Shown: positions 49,540 through 62,290 of the stretch, in pieces
Position numbering within the stretch: position 1 is the first letter of the stretch
How the letters are laid out: each line of letters opens with the position of its first letter
Origin: Cacajao melanocephalus
Taxonomy: Eukaryota; Chordata; Mammalia; Primates; Pitheciidae
Direction: 5' to 3'
NCBI GenBank assembly: GCA_963573385.1
Contig: CAUYLG010039314.1
Span: 62,001 to 126,000, forward strand
DNA length: 64,000 nt
Made by a program: the position numbers and the translations under genes
The notes under the pieces: generated by a model
Seen by the model: only the letters and a program-made list of their open reading frames with translations
Databases searched by the model: none
Told to the model about the DNA's origin: nothing

Positions 49540-51300
49540 AACTATGTATAAATTGACAGAAAGGAGAACATATGGAATACAGCTAAAAGTATATTGAGAG
49601 GAAAAGACATTGTTCTTAGATGACTTCATAGTAAAAAAGATTGAAAATAAATCACCTGTTTTCATTTAACACAGGAAACTAGAAAAAGACTACAAAATAA
49701 ACAGGAAGGACTGAAAGTTTATGAAATAGAAAAAGATAAAGGATCAATATAACTAAAAGCTAGTTTTTCAAAAGGACAGGTAAGATAGAAAGCTCCTGGT
49801 GTGTGTCTGTGTGCATTAGTTCATGCATATTTGTGTGTGTGGGGGGGAAGGGGGATGCAGAAGTAGTAGATATTAGGAAGGGACTATACCAAAAGTATAG
49901 AGCAATATTTTAAAGTGTAAGAGAATGTTGCAATTAGCTTAAAAGTAATTCATTTTAAAATGTGCAGAAAACTGGCAATTTTCTATCAAAATGTAACTGC
50001 CCAGTGGGTTCACCTTGCCTCCTGCCTAGACAGAGTCAATTTATCAAGACGGGGGAATTGCAATGAAGAAAGAGTAATTCAGGCAGAGCCAGCTGTGAGG
50101 GAGGTCAGAGTTTTATTATTACTCAAATCAGTCTCCTTGAGCATTCAGGGATCAGAGTTTTTAATGATAATTTGGCAGATAGGGTCTTGGAAAGTGGGAA
50201 GTACTAATTGGTCAGGTTGGAGATGGAATCATAGAGGGTAGAAGTGAAGTTTTTCTTAATGTCTTCTGTTCCTGGGTGTGATGGCAAAACTGGTTGAGCC
50301 AGATTACTGGTCTGGGTGGTGTCAGCTGATCCATCCAGTGCAGGGTCTGCAACTCAAGCAATGATCTTAGGTTTTACAATAGTTATGTTACCCCCAGGAG
50401 CACTTTGGGGAATTTCAGACTCTTGGAGACAGAGATTGCATGATCCCTAAACTGTAATTTCTATTCTTGTAGCTAATTTGTTAGTCCTGCAAAGGCAGAC
50501 TGGTCCCCAGACAAGAAGGGGGTCTTTTTTTGGAAAGGGCTGCTATCAATTTTGTTTCAAGTTAAACCATGAACTAAATTCCTTCCCAGAGTTAAGTCTG
50601 GCCTACCCCTAGGAATGAACAAGGACAGATTAAAGGTTAGAAGCAATATGGAGTTGGTTAGATATGATTTCTTTCACTGTCATAATTTTATCAGTTATAA
50701 TTTTGTAAAGGTGGTTTGAAAAATATTCATTATTAAATTTTATCCAAGAAGACAGAAAATTTGAAAAGACTAATAACATAGAACAAATTGAAAACATTAA
50801 TTGAAAACATTCAAAAAAGCACCAGACTTAGATGGTTTTGCCCATGAGATGCACCTCAGTTTTAAATAATAAATAACTTATATGTTAAGGAAACTATTCT
50901 AGGTAATAGAAAAAGAGATCTTTATCTTTCATTTATTTTATAAGGTAGTACAAACATAATGCCAAAATCTTAAAAAAAAATAAAAAGGAAACTATAAGCC
51001 AATTTCACCTATGACTATACGCATATAAATTCCAAGAAGAGGACGGAATTATAAATCAGTTCTGGCAATATAGTAGAAGAATAATATATCAGAATCAAAT
51101 AGGATTTCTTTTATTAATGCAAGGATGGTTCAATATTAAGAGATCTAATATTATAAGTCATTATACCAACAAATTGTGATTATGTTTCTAGTTGCAAAAA
51201 GACATTTAATAAGGTTTTTAAACAGCTTATCCTAAAAAATAAAGCTGAAATCAAATAAACTGAAAAACCTGGCACAAGCTAAAGACTATTTGCGAGAAAC
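49540..51300 (+). mobile_element. Old L1M ORF2 relic split by an LTR
   Basis: Sense L1 ORF2 pieces (TATATTGAGAGGAAAAGACA, GGAAACTAGAAAAAGACTAC; then GCACCAGACTTAGATGGTTT, GGATGGTTCAATATTAAGAG, GAAACCAAAAATAATCAC) flank an antisense ERV LTR at 49992-50718. A GT-rich stretch with a G7 run lies near 49800-49850. No open frame of note. Confidence 0.8.
49992..50718 (-). mobile_element. ERV LTR, solo, inserted in L1M
   Basis: The plus strand begins TGTAACTGCCCAGTGGGTTC and ends near AATTTTGTAAAGGTGGTTTGA. On the minus strand an AATAAA signal (GAGTAATAATAAAACTCTGA) precedes CACAGCTGGCTCTGCCTG and the U5 end. It is a recognisable dispersed primate ERV LTR of about 727 bp that I cannot name with certainty (an LTR10-like family is one option). 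L1M sequence continues on both sides. A 93-codon plus-strand frame (49960) merely crosses it. Confidence 0.8.
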
Positions 51301-51469
51301 CAAAAATAATCACTACACGTGTTGAAATACTAAAACTGTTATCCTTAAAATCATTCACAAGATGTGCATGCCTATCCTTTTCTCTCTGTTATCATTGCTT
51401 CAGCTGACCCTTTATGAGCAGATTTAACCTCCAGAATGGACTTCTCTTTTGAGAACAGATTACTATCTA

Positions 51470-51735
51470 ACTGCTTGTTCAGCATTTTTATTGGATGTCT
51501 AACAAATTTCAGATGGCCTGACTGGAACTCCAGATTCTCCCCTGCTCCCCTAAGCTGAACCTTCCCTGCTGTCTTCTCATCTCAGAAGAATAGCACCCCT
51601 TTGACTCAGTTGCTCAAACTAACAACCTGAGCCATCCTTGGTCCCTCATCTTTTAATCTAATCTATGAGCAAATCCTGCCCTTTCTATCTTTAAAATGTA
51701 TCTTAAATCCATCTCCACTGGCAATTAGGAGACTG
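51470..51735 (+). repeat. Ancient LINE (L2/CR1-like) ORF fragment
   Basis: TTGGATGTCTAACAAATTTC, CTCCAGATTCTCCCCTGCTC, GACTCAGTTGCTCAAACTAA, GAGCCATCCTTGGTCCCTCA and ATGAGCAAATCCTGCCCTTT keep the order of a common mammal-wide LINE segment. Frames are broken. The exact family is uncertain. Confidence 0.55.
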
Positions 51736-52574
<839 letters not shown>

Positions 52575-52585
52575 CACCTCCAGAT

Positions 52586-53205
52586 GTTTAGACAATCAAT
52601 CAGCTTACTCTGTTCTGGAAGGCCGCCCCCTACACAGATCCTTCCGGTGTCTACAGTAGCATTCTGAAAGTGGTTTAAGTTTCCTCAGTGCAAGCCAACT
52701 TTACAAGCATTGTTGACGTTTGGCACTGAGCAAACCCAGATATAAACATGAATTAGGCAGGCAAGGAGTGCCTGTCTGGAGATGGAAATAGGCACTTAAA
52801 GGTCTAGGCATACAAACAAGATCGCTACTTCTGAGATAGTACCACGTGCTGCAGAGTAAAGAGAAGGGAATAGTTAATCCTGCCTGGGAGGGGCTTCATC
52901 CAAATGGCTATTGAGTTGGGTGTTCAGGGACTGGGAGGAACTCTAGGGAACTGAAGGGGAGGCAACAGTAGGCGAGGAAGGATGGCATGAAAGGACAATC
53001 TAGCCATAGAGATACTATTCAACAAAGCAGAAGGAAAACTTACTAGGGACATGAAGTAGCTCTGTGTGCTAAAAGCACAGACGTGGATCTGTTGGAGCTA
53101 GTCGGGAGTAGAAAAGAAAAGGAATATTACACGGTGTGTTGAAGTAGTGCATTTGAACTTGGCCCTGCATGTGATGAGGCTCTAAGAAAGCCTAGCTCCA
53201 CGGAG
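52586..53205. other. Unassigned DNA
   Basis: No repeat or credible frame recognised. Confidence 0.45.
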
Positions 53206-53346
53206 TATGGTTCTGGGACCAGTAGCAGCTGCATCCCTGGGGACTTGCTAGGAAAGCAGATCCCTGGGCTCTGCCCCAGACCCACGACATCGGAATCTGT
53301 ACTTGAACAGTGTCCTGTGTGCATGTTAAAGTTTGAGAATCACTGT
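53206..53346 (+). mobile_element. MER5-type hAT-Charlie transposon
   Basis: GCATCCCTGGGGACTTGC, CCCTGGGCTCTGCCCCAGAC and GTTTGAGAATCACTGTA follow MER5 order to its terminal repeat. Confidence 0.7.
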
Positions 53347-53554
53347 ATTACATGGCTTTAAGCAGATTAAAGTAGAGTAAGTGTGCTTAAAAATAGCAGT
53401 CTAGCCACAATATGGAGGATAGGCTGGAGGGAGTAGTGATAGAGTTGGGAAAAGCTCTTGAAAAGGCCACCATGATGGCTAAGCTGTTAGGCTCTATGCA
53501 ATGCTGTCACGAAGCAGACCTTTAGCTTTGAATTTGAACAGCTGCTTCTGTCTT

Positions 53555-53670
53555 TCAGCTCCCTAAGTAATATCTACTCCTTTGAGTTTTGTAATGATTA
53601 GATGAAATTGTGTACCTTAAGAGTCTGACTCATGAAGTGCCAGCCACTTAACAAACACTTCTTAAGTGGA
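53555..53670 (+). repeat. MIR SINE 3' part
   Basis: GTAATGATTAGATGAAATTG and AAGTGCCAGCCACTTAACAA fit the diverged sense MIR 3' end. Confidence 0.5.
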
Positions 53671-53934
53671 AACTTTGTTACCATTAGAATAAACAAGAAT
53701 TTGATCTTGTCCAAGTGATTTACAAACTGCAATTCTCTTGAATCAACTCTAAATAATTCTCAGGCAATGCATGAGACAAGCAAGAGACTACTCCCAACCA
53801 CAATCTCCTCCTGTTGGTTTTATAGTTCTCCTGTCAATGTAATTCAATCCAAGCTGGTTTTACTCTATTTCATTCCATTCCTTAGAAAGCCCCTTTGACT
53901 GTAAAGCATTTCACAAAATATCTGTATTTTGATT

Positions 53935-54075
53935 TAGTTCTCACCCTTACATGAAGGGTTAGGCTGCTGCCATCTCCATTTTACAGAACAGGAAACCGAG
54001 GCTGAGAAAAATTTGGTTATTGGCTAAAGATCACACAGCTAATAATAGATGGATATAGGATTTGAATCAGGATTT
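53935..54075 (-). repeat. MIR SINE
   Basis: CCATCTCCATTTTACAGAAC, AGGAAACCGAGGCTGAGAAA and GATCACACAGCTAATAATAG are well-kept antisense MIR core. Confidence 0.85.
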
Positions 54076-54254
54076 AAAATGTTGAATATGTGGTTTCAAG
54101 TTTTATAGTATTACTTCCCACCCCCTTCTTCAACATGTGGCACTAATGGGTTATCTTTGTTACTGGTTGCAGTTTTCAGGTTAAAGCCAGGCAACTTGTC
54201 TCAAAAAAGTAGGATGAAGAGCCCAGTGAAATGGCGAATGTAAGTTTGTAAGAG

Positions 54255-54350
54255 TTGGCCTTTTGTCTATTTTCTTCACTGTGCCTAGAATAATACCTGA
54301 TGCTTAGTAGTGCTGAATACATTTCTGTTGAATGAATAAGAAAATGCTTT
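54255..54350 (+). repeat. L2 LINE 3' end
   Basis: CACTGTGCCTAGAATAATAC and TTTCTGTTGAATGAATAAG are the terminal L2 motifs. Confidence 0.65.
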
Positions 54351-54604
54351 GTGAAGCACAATAGCTGCATATTTGGGAGATGGTTTCATATAATCTGGGA
54401 GTAACTTGTCATTTTTCATGTAAGTTTCCTGTTGTGGCTAATTCCTGAATTGATTTGTTTTTTGGACTAGGAATTAGCATTTATAAAACTTTAAAAATTC
54501 ACACAACATTTATTACAGACTGAGAGAGCAATTATATTCATGACGGTACTGCTTGTTAAAGGGTCTACATCTCTCTAGATAAGTTGAAGGTGGTGTTATA
54601 ATCA

Positions 54605-55165
54605 TTATTGCTGTGGAAGGAGATCAGAATATGCCACCCCAAAATATGCTACTTTAGCATAAGAATTATTGTGAGCTGCAGGCCATTTAGAATCAACAGA
54701 TACAGAAAGAAGTCTTCTTAAACCTTCTCTTACCTGACTAAGAGCAGAAACTTCTGAGAAATGAGAACTGCCATGAATCCTCTCTACCAGGGAAGTTTTA
54801 TGGCCCTGAAAAAGACGAAAAGTCAGCATCAAGACAGGCCTGCACAAACTTTACTAAACAATTCTTATCTTCCATTAGGTTCCCTATACATTTATCTTGC
54901 CACAATTTACTGTTCCTAAAAGCTCAAAACTCTATTTCTTTGTTTTGTCATTTCTCCATAAATTTATTCTTCTTTGTTAAAATGGTATATGAGTCTTTAG
55001 GTCTGACCACCTTTTTGAAGTTTTCATTTTATTTCTGTGAGGTCCTCTACTATATTTATAAAATAATCACTTTCTTCTGTTGATCTGTCTAAGTTCAATT
55101 TGCAGGGCCCCAGGGACCAAACCTAAGAGGATAGAGAAAAAGATTTTATTCCTTCCCATTACCAT
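54605..55165 (+). repeat. ERV LTR with TATA-like and polyA-like signals
   Basis: GGAGATCAGAATATGCCACC, CAGAAACTTCTGAGAAATGA, TAAAATGGTATATGAGTC (TATA-like), TTTATAAAATAATCACTTTC (polyadenylation context) and GGGACCAAACCTAAGAGG are in LTR order. I recognise it as a dispersed ERV LTR but cannot name the family. The 80-codon minus-strand frame here is not a gene. Confidence 0.65.
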
Positions 55166-56285
55166 AGTAATGAGGGTTCTAAACCTAATTAATTAAAATC
55201 AGAAAATAAAGATGATATGTAAAACACCTTTGATGTAACATACTTCATACTTTTCATTTTATTTTGTATTATTTAAAATCAGTTTGGATTTGGCCTGTTA
55301 TCCAGTTGTCCTGTTTTCTGACTTGAATCTTTCTCTCTCTCTTTCTCAATTGCCTGCATAATAGAGATTCTTTCATTTACTGTTTTCCTTGAAGTGCTCA
55401 AACCAGATCTGGTGGTGCTAGCAAGTACTTCCTTTTGTCCGATCATCTCCTTTCATATTTTCTTCTTTTGTCTCATCTGTACAGAAAGGATCAGAGCTGC
55501 TGGTTCCTGATTGACAGCAGTATAATTTCTGCATCTAACTATTCCCCTTGATGAATGCTTAGTGGTGATTCTCCCCCAGTAAAATTTCTGTTTGAAATTC
55601 CCATAGAGCAGAGTCACGCTAACCTGAGGCCCAAGCACCAGGCAGGCCACAGAACCCTAAAGAATGCCATGTTGCCTTCACAGAGGATGTTCGTAGCACT
55701 GGGCTTTGACATTGGCACATTACAGCCTGAATGAGATACATCTTGCAGGAAAGGTAGTAGGAATAATTGAAGATGCCTGCCTTGCTGAGTGCCTGATAGC
55801 ACAAGAAGACTCAGATTAGCTTTAGTCTTGCATGGAATTCCTCATGTGCTCTCTATTCCTGGTTCTTGGAGAGCCACACTAGAGGAAAATATCATTCAAC
55901 AAAGCAAAATATGGAAAAAACGCTGTCAGTAGGATTGCCTCTCTAGAGTGGGATATTAGAGTTTCATTTGCCATTTACTTCAGCAAGACATTTCTCAGCT
56001 CTCACAGGTTATCAGTAAAAGCTGAATTATAATCATTTTAATATCTTCTTTCTCAAACTGAGAAGTCAGTGGTCTTAATAATTTCATGAAAAATGGTGAA
56101 GTTGCTTTTTTATGGGTGTGAACTGGCAGAAAGCTACTTTGTAAGTCTAATTTCAGGGATCCCCAAGGATGTTAGCTTTACCTACCTTTTTTTGAGCTAA
56201 TCAAATATTTTAATATTCTGAAAAGGACTCACAAAGTCTGGAGATGTGACCTGTCTCACCCAATTTCACCCAGACAAGGAGGTGT
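55166..56285. other. Repeat-free island
   Basis: About 1.1 kb without a recognised element. Frames up to 65 codons only. Confidence 0.5.
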
Positions 56286-56970
56286 ATCAGTTAGGATCTA
56301 GGCAGAAGACAGAAACCACATAGCAATTTGAGCAAGTGAGTTTTAGATAAAGAATTCCTATTTGCAGGAACTTCACTAAAAGGGGAGAGAAAAGAATTTT
56401 TTAGAATATACTTCAGTAGGGTTGAGAGCATACCCGGTAAAAGACAAACTTGGAAAGGGGTGCCCTCCCAAGGATGGGATTCAGACCTTATTGGAGAAGG
56501 TATGGTTACAGCTCACTGAACAGCAAAGAAAGTCACCAGGTTGCCTGAGCAAGCCTAGACTGACAGGAAACTGCCTGCTGGGTGCTGATGAAATTTACAG
56601 GGAAGCTGCCTTGAAAGGAGTGCTACTGCACTCACCGTGAGGCCAGTTGGGGAACCCACAGAACTCACATGAATCCACCTGTTTGGGGGGATTGCTGCTG
56701 AAGCTGGGGCACTTTCAAAACTCCCTGGGAAGCTGCCCGTGGAGGATGTTACTGAACTTGCTGAAAGGGAGCCAGCTGGAGCACCCATGGTACCCACCAG
56801 GATTCTACTTACATTTGTTAGGGGAGAGCTTCATTTGATGTTCCATGCACACCAGCCCAGGCACCAGGAGGAAAAGATTGTTCTTCAGCCTGTGTCCCTC
56901 CCACGTTTTCTACTGACGCTAGAGCTTAAAATCATGCAGGTGTGCCAGTAGGCTAGGCAGGGCAATGAGG
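56286..56970. repeat. Unnamed ancient repeat, start similar to 38669
   Basis: TCAGTTAGGATCTAGGCAGA, AGACAGAAACCACATAGCAA and GTTTTAGATAAAGAATT parallel the wording at 38669-38740, suggesting the same dispersed family. The GC-richer body (56450-56970) has frames up to 80 codons on both strands. Family not identified. Confidence 0.35.
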
Positions 56971-57540
56971 GGTAGATCTGGAGCCCTGAGTCAGGAAATT
57001 GATAGGCAGCACAGGGAACACTGAGGCTCAATTCTTCTACCTTCCAGTGTGTGCACCCTTTCACTGTTATGTGACATGCTCCTAATGATCATCATTCTTC
57101 TCTTTTATTTAATTGTATATCAAGAGAACAATAATTATGGAATAATTATGGTTGATTTTTGGTAGGTATTTATGAACAAAATGAGAACCATGGGATTTAG
57201 CACTTATTCTAAGCCTTAGTACATTCTCTGGTCTGAATACTTAGGCAAATGACCAAAATTTAGTATCATACACCTGAGACCGATTTGGCACTGCTTAAGA
57301 AATACTAGAAATATTGAGGCAATTAAACATGAACAGAATTTTTAATTTAATTTATATTTATTTAACTTTAAATTTGAAAAATGATATTTAGTTCAGTTAT
57401 TGGAAAACTTTAAGAATGTTTGGAACCATTTAGAGGAGTTTGTGGCACATTTTATGGGTCAGACTTGGAGGAGTGTATCTGCTCTCATTCAATTGGCTGT
57501 GTCACGGAGGAAAAACTTTTCCTCTACTCTCTTAGGTTTG
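56971..57540. other. Unassigned DNA
   Basis: AT-rich sequence, nothing recognised. Confidence 0.45.
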
Positions 57541-58018
57541 TGACTGGGGCCTGCAAACTAAACAGACAAACGACAGATTGGCAAAGAAAGGACAGATTTT
57601 TATTAATGTAGTATACAGGAGTTCACAGAAAAATATGATTCAAGGAGGCAGTTAAAATTTGGAGTTTATTTACCCTCTTAATAGGGAAAGTGTGAAGAGA
57701 AAGGCACTTACAGGAAAACCAATGAATTTTAAGAAAGGTAAATGGGCCCTTAGGAGAATAGATTGGAGATATGATAGTTTTGTGACAACTTCTCTTTAGG
57801 TGATATTTTATGCTGATGTAGACATCTCTTTTCTGGTGATAGGAATTAATCTTCTCTGCCCTGGGATGGGATTTATAATAGTTGAATTCTTTCTGTTTTT
57901 AGGCAGGTAAGATGAGTTAAAAAAAGTTTCTGCATCCATTAATCCTCAAATGCCTTCAGCTCCAAATGATTTTTGTGCCACAGTGGTGTATTCTGAACCC
58001 CTTTACTGGAACTCAGTC
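57541..58018 (-). repeat. Probable ERV LTR, antisense
   Basis: On the minus strand CATTAATAAAAATCTGTCC supplies an AATAAA signal. GCCCTGGGATGGGATTTATA and TTAATCCTCAAATGCCTTCA on the plus strand recall a dispersed ERVL-type LTR. Family not named; ends approximate. Confidence 0.5.
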
Positions 58019-58530
58019 ATGTGGTCACAAGGACTAGACCCATAAAGAAAAGGACAACAATTTGGTGCATGATCAGCCAGGATCTTTCTCATGAGGGTTG
58101 GATGGGAGTTTACCCACACTGGGCACCAGAGGAGGGTGTTATGTGGTTTAACTCAAGAATGTGTGCTGTTTCTGTGGACATCATGGTTACTCCAGGGGTG
58201 GATCCAATCAAAGTGAATCTCAGAACTTTTGCTGAGATGCTGGGATACACTCTGTGGGCTGGGGTAGCACCAGGAGGTTTACAGCCACTATCCCCATGAG
58301 GAGAGAGCTGGATTTTTGGGAGACATGGCCAGGAGACTGAGGATGGAGCCCCTTCAGAGGAAGCAGAAACAGGAAATCAATCCTGCTGATGTCAACTGAA
58401 GTCCAGATCCAGACCTGTTTGAAGCTAGGTTGTACAGTTATGTGACCCAATACATTCCCTTTTAATCTAGGCCAGTTTAAATTGAGTTTTAAGTTGCTTG
58501 CAGCCAAAAGAATTCTAACTACTCCATATG
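58019..58530 (+). repeat. Probable MLT1-like LTR
   Basis: The end TACATTCCCTTTTAATCTAG, CCAGTTTAAATTGAGTTTT and GCAGCCAAAAGAATTCTAAC resembles the closing motif of some old MLT1 LTRs. The front part is too diverged to place. A 92-codon frame (58021-58299) has no recognised domain. Confidence 0.4.
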
Positions 58531-58599
58531 GTATACTACTGTAATTGGGTTCTTTTATTTTCCAACCAAGATCAAGTTATCTCAGGAAAATTAAGGTGA

Positions 58600-59004
<405 letters not shown>

Positions 59005-59274
59005 AATGATATTTTATTGTTAAGAGCAGCATTAAAATAAGCCAGGATGACTTTGGTAGACCTTCACCAAAGCTTTGTCCTTGCAGCTTTTACCATGGTT
59101 TTGTCTAGTAAAATGTCAGATGCAAGTGAAGTGAACTGGGTATCATTTTAATCCAGGATTAAATCTGAAAGAGGGCCATGATAATCTGTTTCTTTTTTCC
59201 AGACCCTTTATTAATACTATAGAACTAACACCCCTCTGTAAAGGGTAGGCTTTAGGACACTCACCCATAAAGTG

Positions 59275-59630
59275 CAGGCATATGCTGCACAATGATATTT
59301 TGGTCAACGATGGACTGATTGTCTGACAGTGGTTTCATAAGATTATAATGCCATATTTTCACTGGACTTTTTTTACACTGTACACCATGTATATATGTTT
59401 AGCTACACAAATACTTATCATTATGTTAAATTGCCTATAGTATTCAGTACAGTAACATGCTGGACAGGTTTGTAGCCTAGAAGCAATAGGCTATCACATA
59501 TACCCTAGGTGTATAGCAGGCTATACCACCTAGATTTGTGTAAGCACATACTGTGATGTTCACACAATGATGAAATTGCCTAACAACGCATTTCTCAGAA
59601 GGTATCCCCCTTGTTAAGTGATGCATAATG
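59275..59630 (-). mobile_element. MER2-type TcMar-Tigger non-autonomous transposon
   Basis: Nearly full-length element of about 356 bp. CATATGCTGCACAATGATAT at one end and CCTTGTTAAGTGATGCATAA at the other are its inverted ends. Inside are CAGTACAGTAACATGCTGGA, GCAATAGGCTATCACATATA and GCCTAACAACGCATTTCTCA. The right end is followed by TA, the expected target dinucleotide; the left flank reads TG. It has no coding capacity. Confidence 0.92.
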
Positions 59631-59632
59631 TA

Positions 59633-60428
59633 TGCACTTTAGCTAGGAATGGCAATAGCTAATTCTCTGGCCTGGCGGGCTATGGGAGAAGTATTTCATT
59701 GCTGCCTTAGCAGGCCACTTGCTCAACCAGAGAGTTGTGCTGTGGCCTGAGCCTGTGAGATGCACAAAGTTATCACAGGCCATTGAGAAATTTAGAAAAT
59801 TATTGGTGAGGAGTGTGAACTAAATGCAGTAAATAGAAACCGAGCAGATCTGGAAGAGAGCCTATAGAGGATATTTTGTACTTTCTTGCTAAGGTGGTTT
59901 TATAACTTATAGTGTGATATAAATGTAAAACTCCTTATTTTATCTTTGGTAACATTTGTATAACTTGCACTAATTGTAGTTGAACAATTTTAACAATTTG
60001 TAGTGTTGTCTTATATTCTTCAGTGCCTCAATATGGATGACAAGCCACGTGATCACCCGTATTGTAGGTTGTTTTTTCATTAGTCTTCTAGTTCCAGCTC
60101 TCTGTTAACTGGATCCTTCTCTGATTTTTTTTTTTTTTTTTTTGCTCAGATTCCTGAGACAATCCAATTGGTCTACACTGAAATGCTAGATCGTTTGTTC
60201 CTGGTTAGCCAGGTATTTGTAGCTCTTGAACCAAGCATTCTGTCTTAGTCAAATCATCTGTGGTAGGATCGTGTCAGGTAGGGGTGGGGGTACCAAGTGA
60301 TAGAAAAACATGTCTGCACACAGAGCAAGCAGTTTGGCTTAGAACTGGATATAGGCACGACAGTAATTTTGAATTCCTATGTAAAGCAATTAAAACTAAC
60401 TGCCAAGTCTTATAACAGAGTGAAGAAT
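59633..60428. other. Unassigned DNA with a T-run
   Basis: A T-run of about 19 lies at 60126-60143 without a recognisable element body beside it. Nothing else recognised. Confidence 0.45.
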
Positions 60429-60439
60429 TGCTACATGAA

Positions 60440-60591
60440 GGCCAGGCACGATGACGCATGCTGTAGTCCCAGCACTTTTGGAGGTCAAGGTGGAAAGATC
60501 ACCTGAACCCAGGAGTTTGAGACTAGTCTGGGCAACCTAGGGAGACCCTGTCTCTATTAAAAACAAAACAAGACAAAACAAATCAAGAAAC
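60440..60591 (+). mobile_element. Alu monomer (FLAM-like) with TSD
   Basis: Single left-arm unit GGCCAGGCACGATGACGCAT to ACCCTGTCTCTATTAAAAAC with an A-rich tail. TGCTACATGAA (60429-60439) and TGCTATATGAA (60592-60602) are a one-mismatch target duplication. About 50 bases of L2-like 3' sequence follow near 60640-60695. Confidence 0.92.
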
Positions 60592-60884
60592 TGCTATATG
60601 AAAACAGAAGCATTGATTACTAACATCATTTACTAAAATATAAACCCTGAAAGAAGGTCTTGTTCACTGTTGTGTCCCCAGCAGCTGTAAAATGTATAAA
60701 CCAAAACTATATTTTAAGCTCCCCAGCAGACTGAATAGATACCTCCTCTCGGACAAGGGGATTCTAAAGAAAACTAAAAAACAAGTTCAGGTCATCATGA
60801 GAAGGGGAGATGGGACATGTCTCATTATACTCTCCTCCCTTTGGAGTTCAGGAACAACTGATCAGCATTAACATTAAAACAGAG

Positions 60885-61065
60885 GCCAGACATGGTGGCT
60901 TGTGCCTATAATCCTAGCATATCGGGAGGCTGAAGTGTGAGGATTGCTTGAACCCAGGAGTTCAAAGTTGCAGTAAGCTATGATCACACCATTGCACTCC
61001 AGCCTGGATGACAGAGTGAGACCCTGTCTTTATAAAAGAGAAAAATAAAAAAAATTAAAAGAAAC
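60885..61065 (+). mobile_element. Alu monomer or arm-fused Alu with perfect TSD
   Basis: It begins like a left arm (GCCAGACATGGTGGCTTGTG) and passes directly into right-arm-like sequence (AGTTGCAGTAAGCTATGATC, CATTGCACTCCAGCCTGGAT), about 145 bases plus A-rich tail. Either a fossil monomer or a dimer with an internal deletion. Perfect 13-bp duplication CATTAAAACAGAG at 60872-60884 and 61066-61078. Confidence 0.94.
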
Positions 61066-61088
61066 CATTAAAACAGAGATCTTAACAC

Positions 61089-61940
61089 TGACAAAACAGA
61101 CTCTTTGTAGTAATACAATATCACATTCCAATCTGACTTGAGTATAGCATAACATGACAGATAGCCCTGAAAGAAATCAGAAAATATTTTACCCCAAAAT
61201 ATATTTCTTTGACATATTTTTATTTATTTTATTTGAGACAGAGCGAGACTCTGTCATCCAGGCTGGAGTACAGTGATGTGATCTTGGCTCACACAATCTC
61301 CGCCTCCCAGGTTCAAGCAATTCTCCTGTCTCAGCCTCCCGAATAGTGGTGACTCATGTCTGTAATCCCAGCACTTTAGGAGGCTGAGGTGGGCAGATCA
61401 CTGGAGGTCAGGAGTTCAAGACATATTTTTAAACAGTCCTGCAGTGCTGTCTCTTATGGAGAAAATTTACATTGTGCATAGAATCCCTTTCCCTTTCCAG
61501 GTTTTTTTTCTGATCCTAAAGAAATTAGCAGAGAGGTCTAGCTCCTTTTAAGTGTCTGAATAGAAAACATTTGCCTTCTTTGCCTCCAAGGGCAGCCACC
61601 TAGGAGATGTCATCTACACAATAAGAACCGTGGTCTCCACAACCCCTTATCTTAACCCAGAAACTCCTTTCTGTTGATTTCAGGTCTTTAGATAATAGCT
61701 TTACTCTTTCAACCATCTATGAATCAGAAAACCTTTGAATCCACCTATGATCTGTAAGCCTTTGAGCTGTCCCGCCTTTCTGGATTGAACCAATGTATAG
61801 CTTACATGTATTGATTGATGTCTTATGTCTCCCTATAATGTATAAAACCAAGCTGCAGCCTGACTACCTTGGGTGCATGTTCACAGGACCTCTTGAGAGG
61901 TCACTGTGATGGAAATAAGGCTGTTCACAAATATTCCTGT
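61089..61940 (+). mobile_element. ERV LTR split by a 5'-inverted Alu
   Basis: TGACAAAACAGACTCTTTGT opens an LTR that continues past the Alu with GCAGTGCTGTCTCTTATGGA, CTTATCTTAACCCAGAAACT, a TATA box in AATGTATAAAACCAAGC (near 61837), CATGTTCACAGGACCTC and GGAAATAAGG. About 640 bp remain when the Alu and duplication are removed. I recognise the layout of a dispersed ERV LTR but not its family name. Confidence 0.75.
61223..61419 (-). mobile_element. Alu with inverted 5' end, single event by TSD
   Basis: Positions 61223-61345 are antisense Alu 3' part (GAGACAGAGCGAGACTCTGT to CAGCCTCCCGAATAG). At 61346 the sequence flips to sense Alu 5' part (TGGTGACTCATGTCTGTAAT to GGTCAGGAGTTCAA). Both are enclosed by one perfect 12-bp duplication GACATATTTTTA (61211-61222 and 61420-61431). 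The two blocks cover separate Alu positions, about 12-85 inverted and 155-282, so this is one insertion whose 5' part was inverted, as in twin priming. Confidence 0.93.
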
Positions 61941-61959
61941 TCGCCTGGCCTTCTGAGCA

Positions 61960-62290
61960 TGGGGTAAGATGATGCTTGTTCACCACCTTTGAAGTTTAGT
62001 GTGATCATGTGACTTGCTTTGGCCAATGATATGTGACTAGGAATGATGTCTTGCTGTGGAGCTTGAACAGCCAGCACGTGATCTACCATATTGCTTTTCT
62101 CCTACCATGGTGGTTGTGAAGCACACATGGAGAGGAATTCTCTATCACCCTGTGTCCTAGAGTGATTAAAATGATCCAGGTACCACCCACCATCCCTGAT
62201 CTGCATTAGATGTGTAGAGTGAGTGAGAAATAAATGTTCGTTGTGTTTAGCAGTGAGCTCTTAGGGGTTATACCGCAGCTCACTGTGATA
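61960..62290 (+). repeat. MLT1-type MaLR LTR
   Basis: TGACTTGCTTTGGCCAATGA, ATGTGACTAGGAATGATGTC and GTGAGAAATAAATGTTCGTT (AATAAA signal) are typical of the sense MLT1 LTR, in the right order. Confidence 0.72.
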
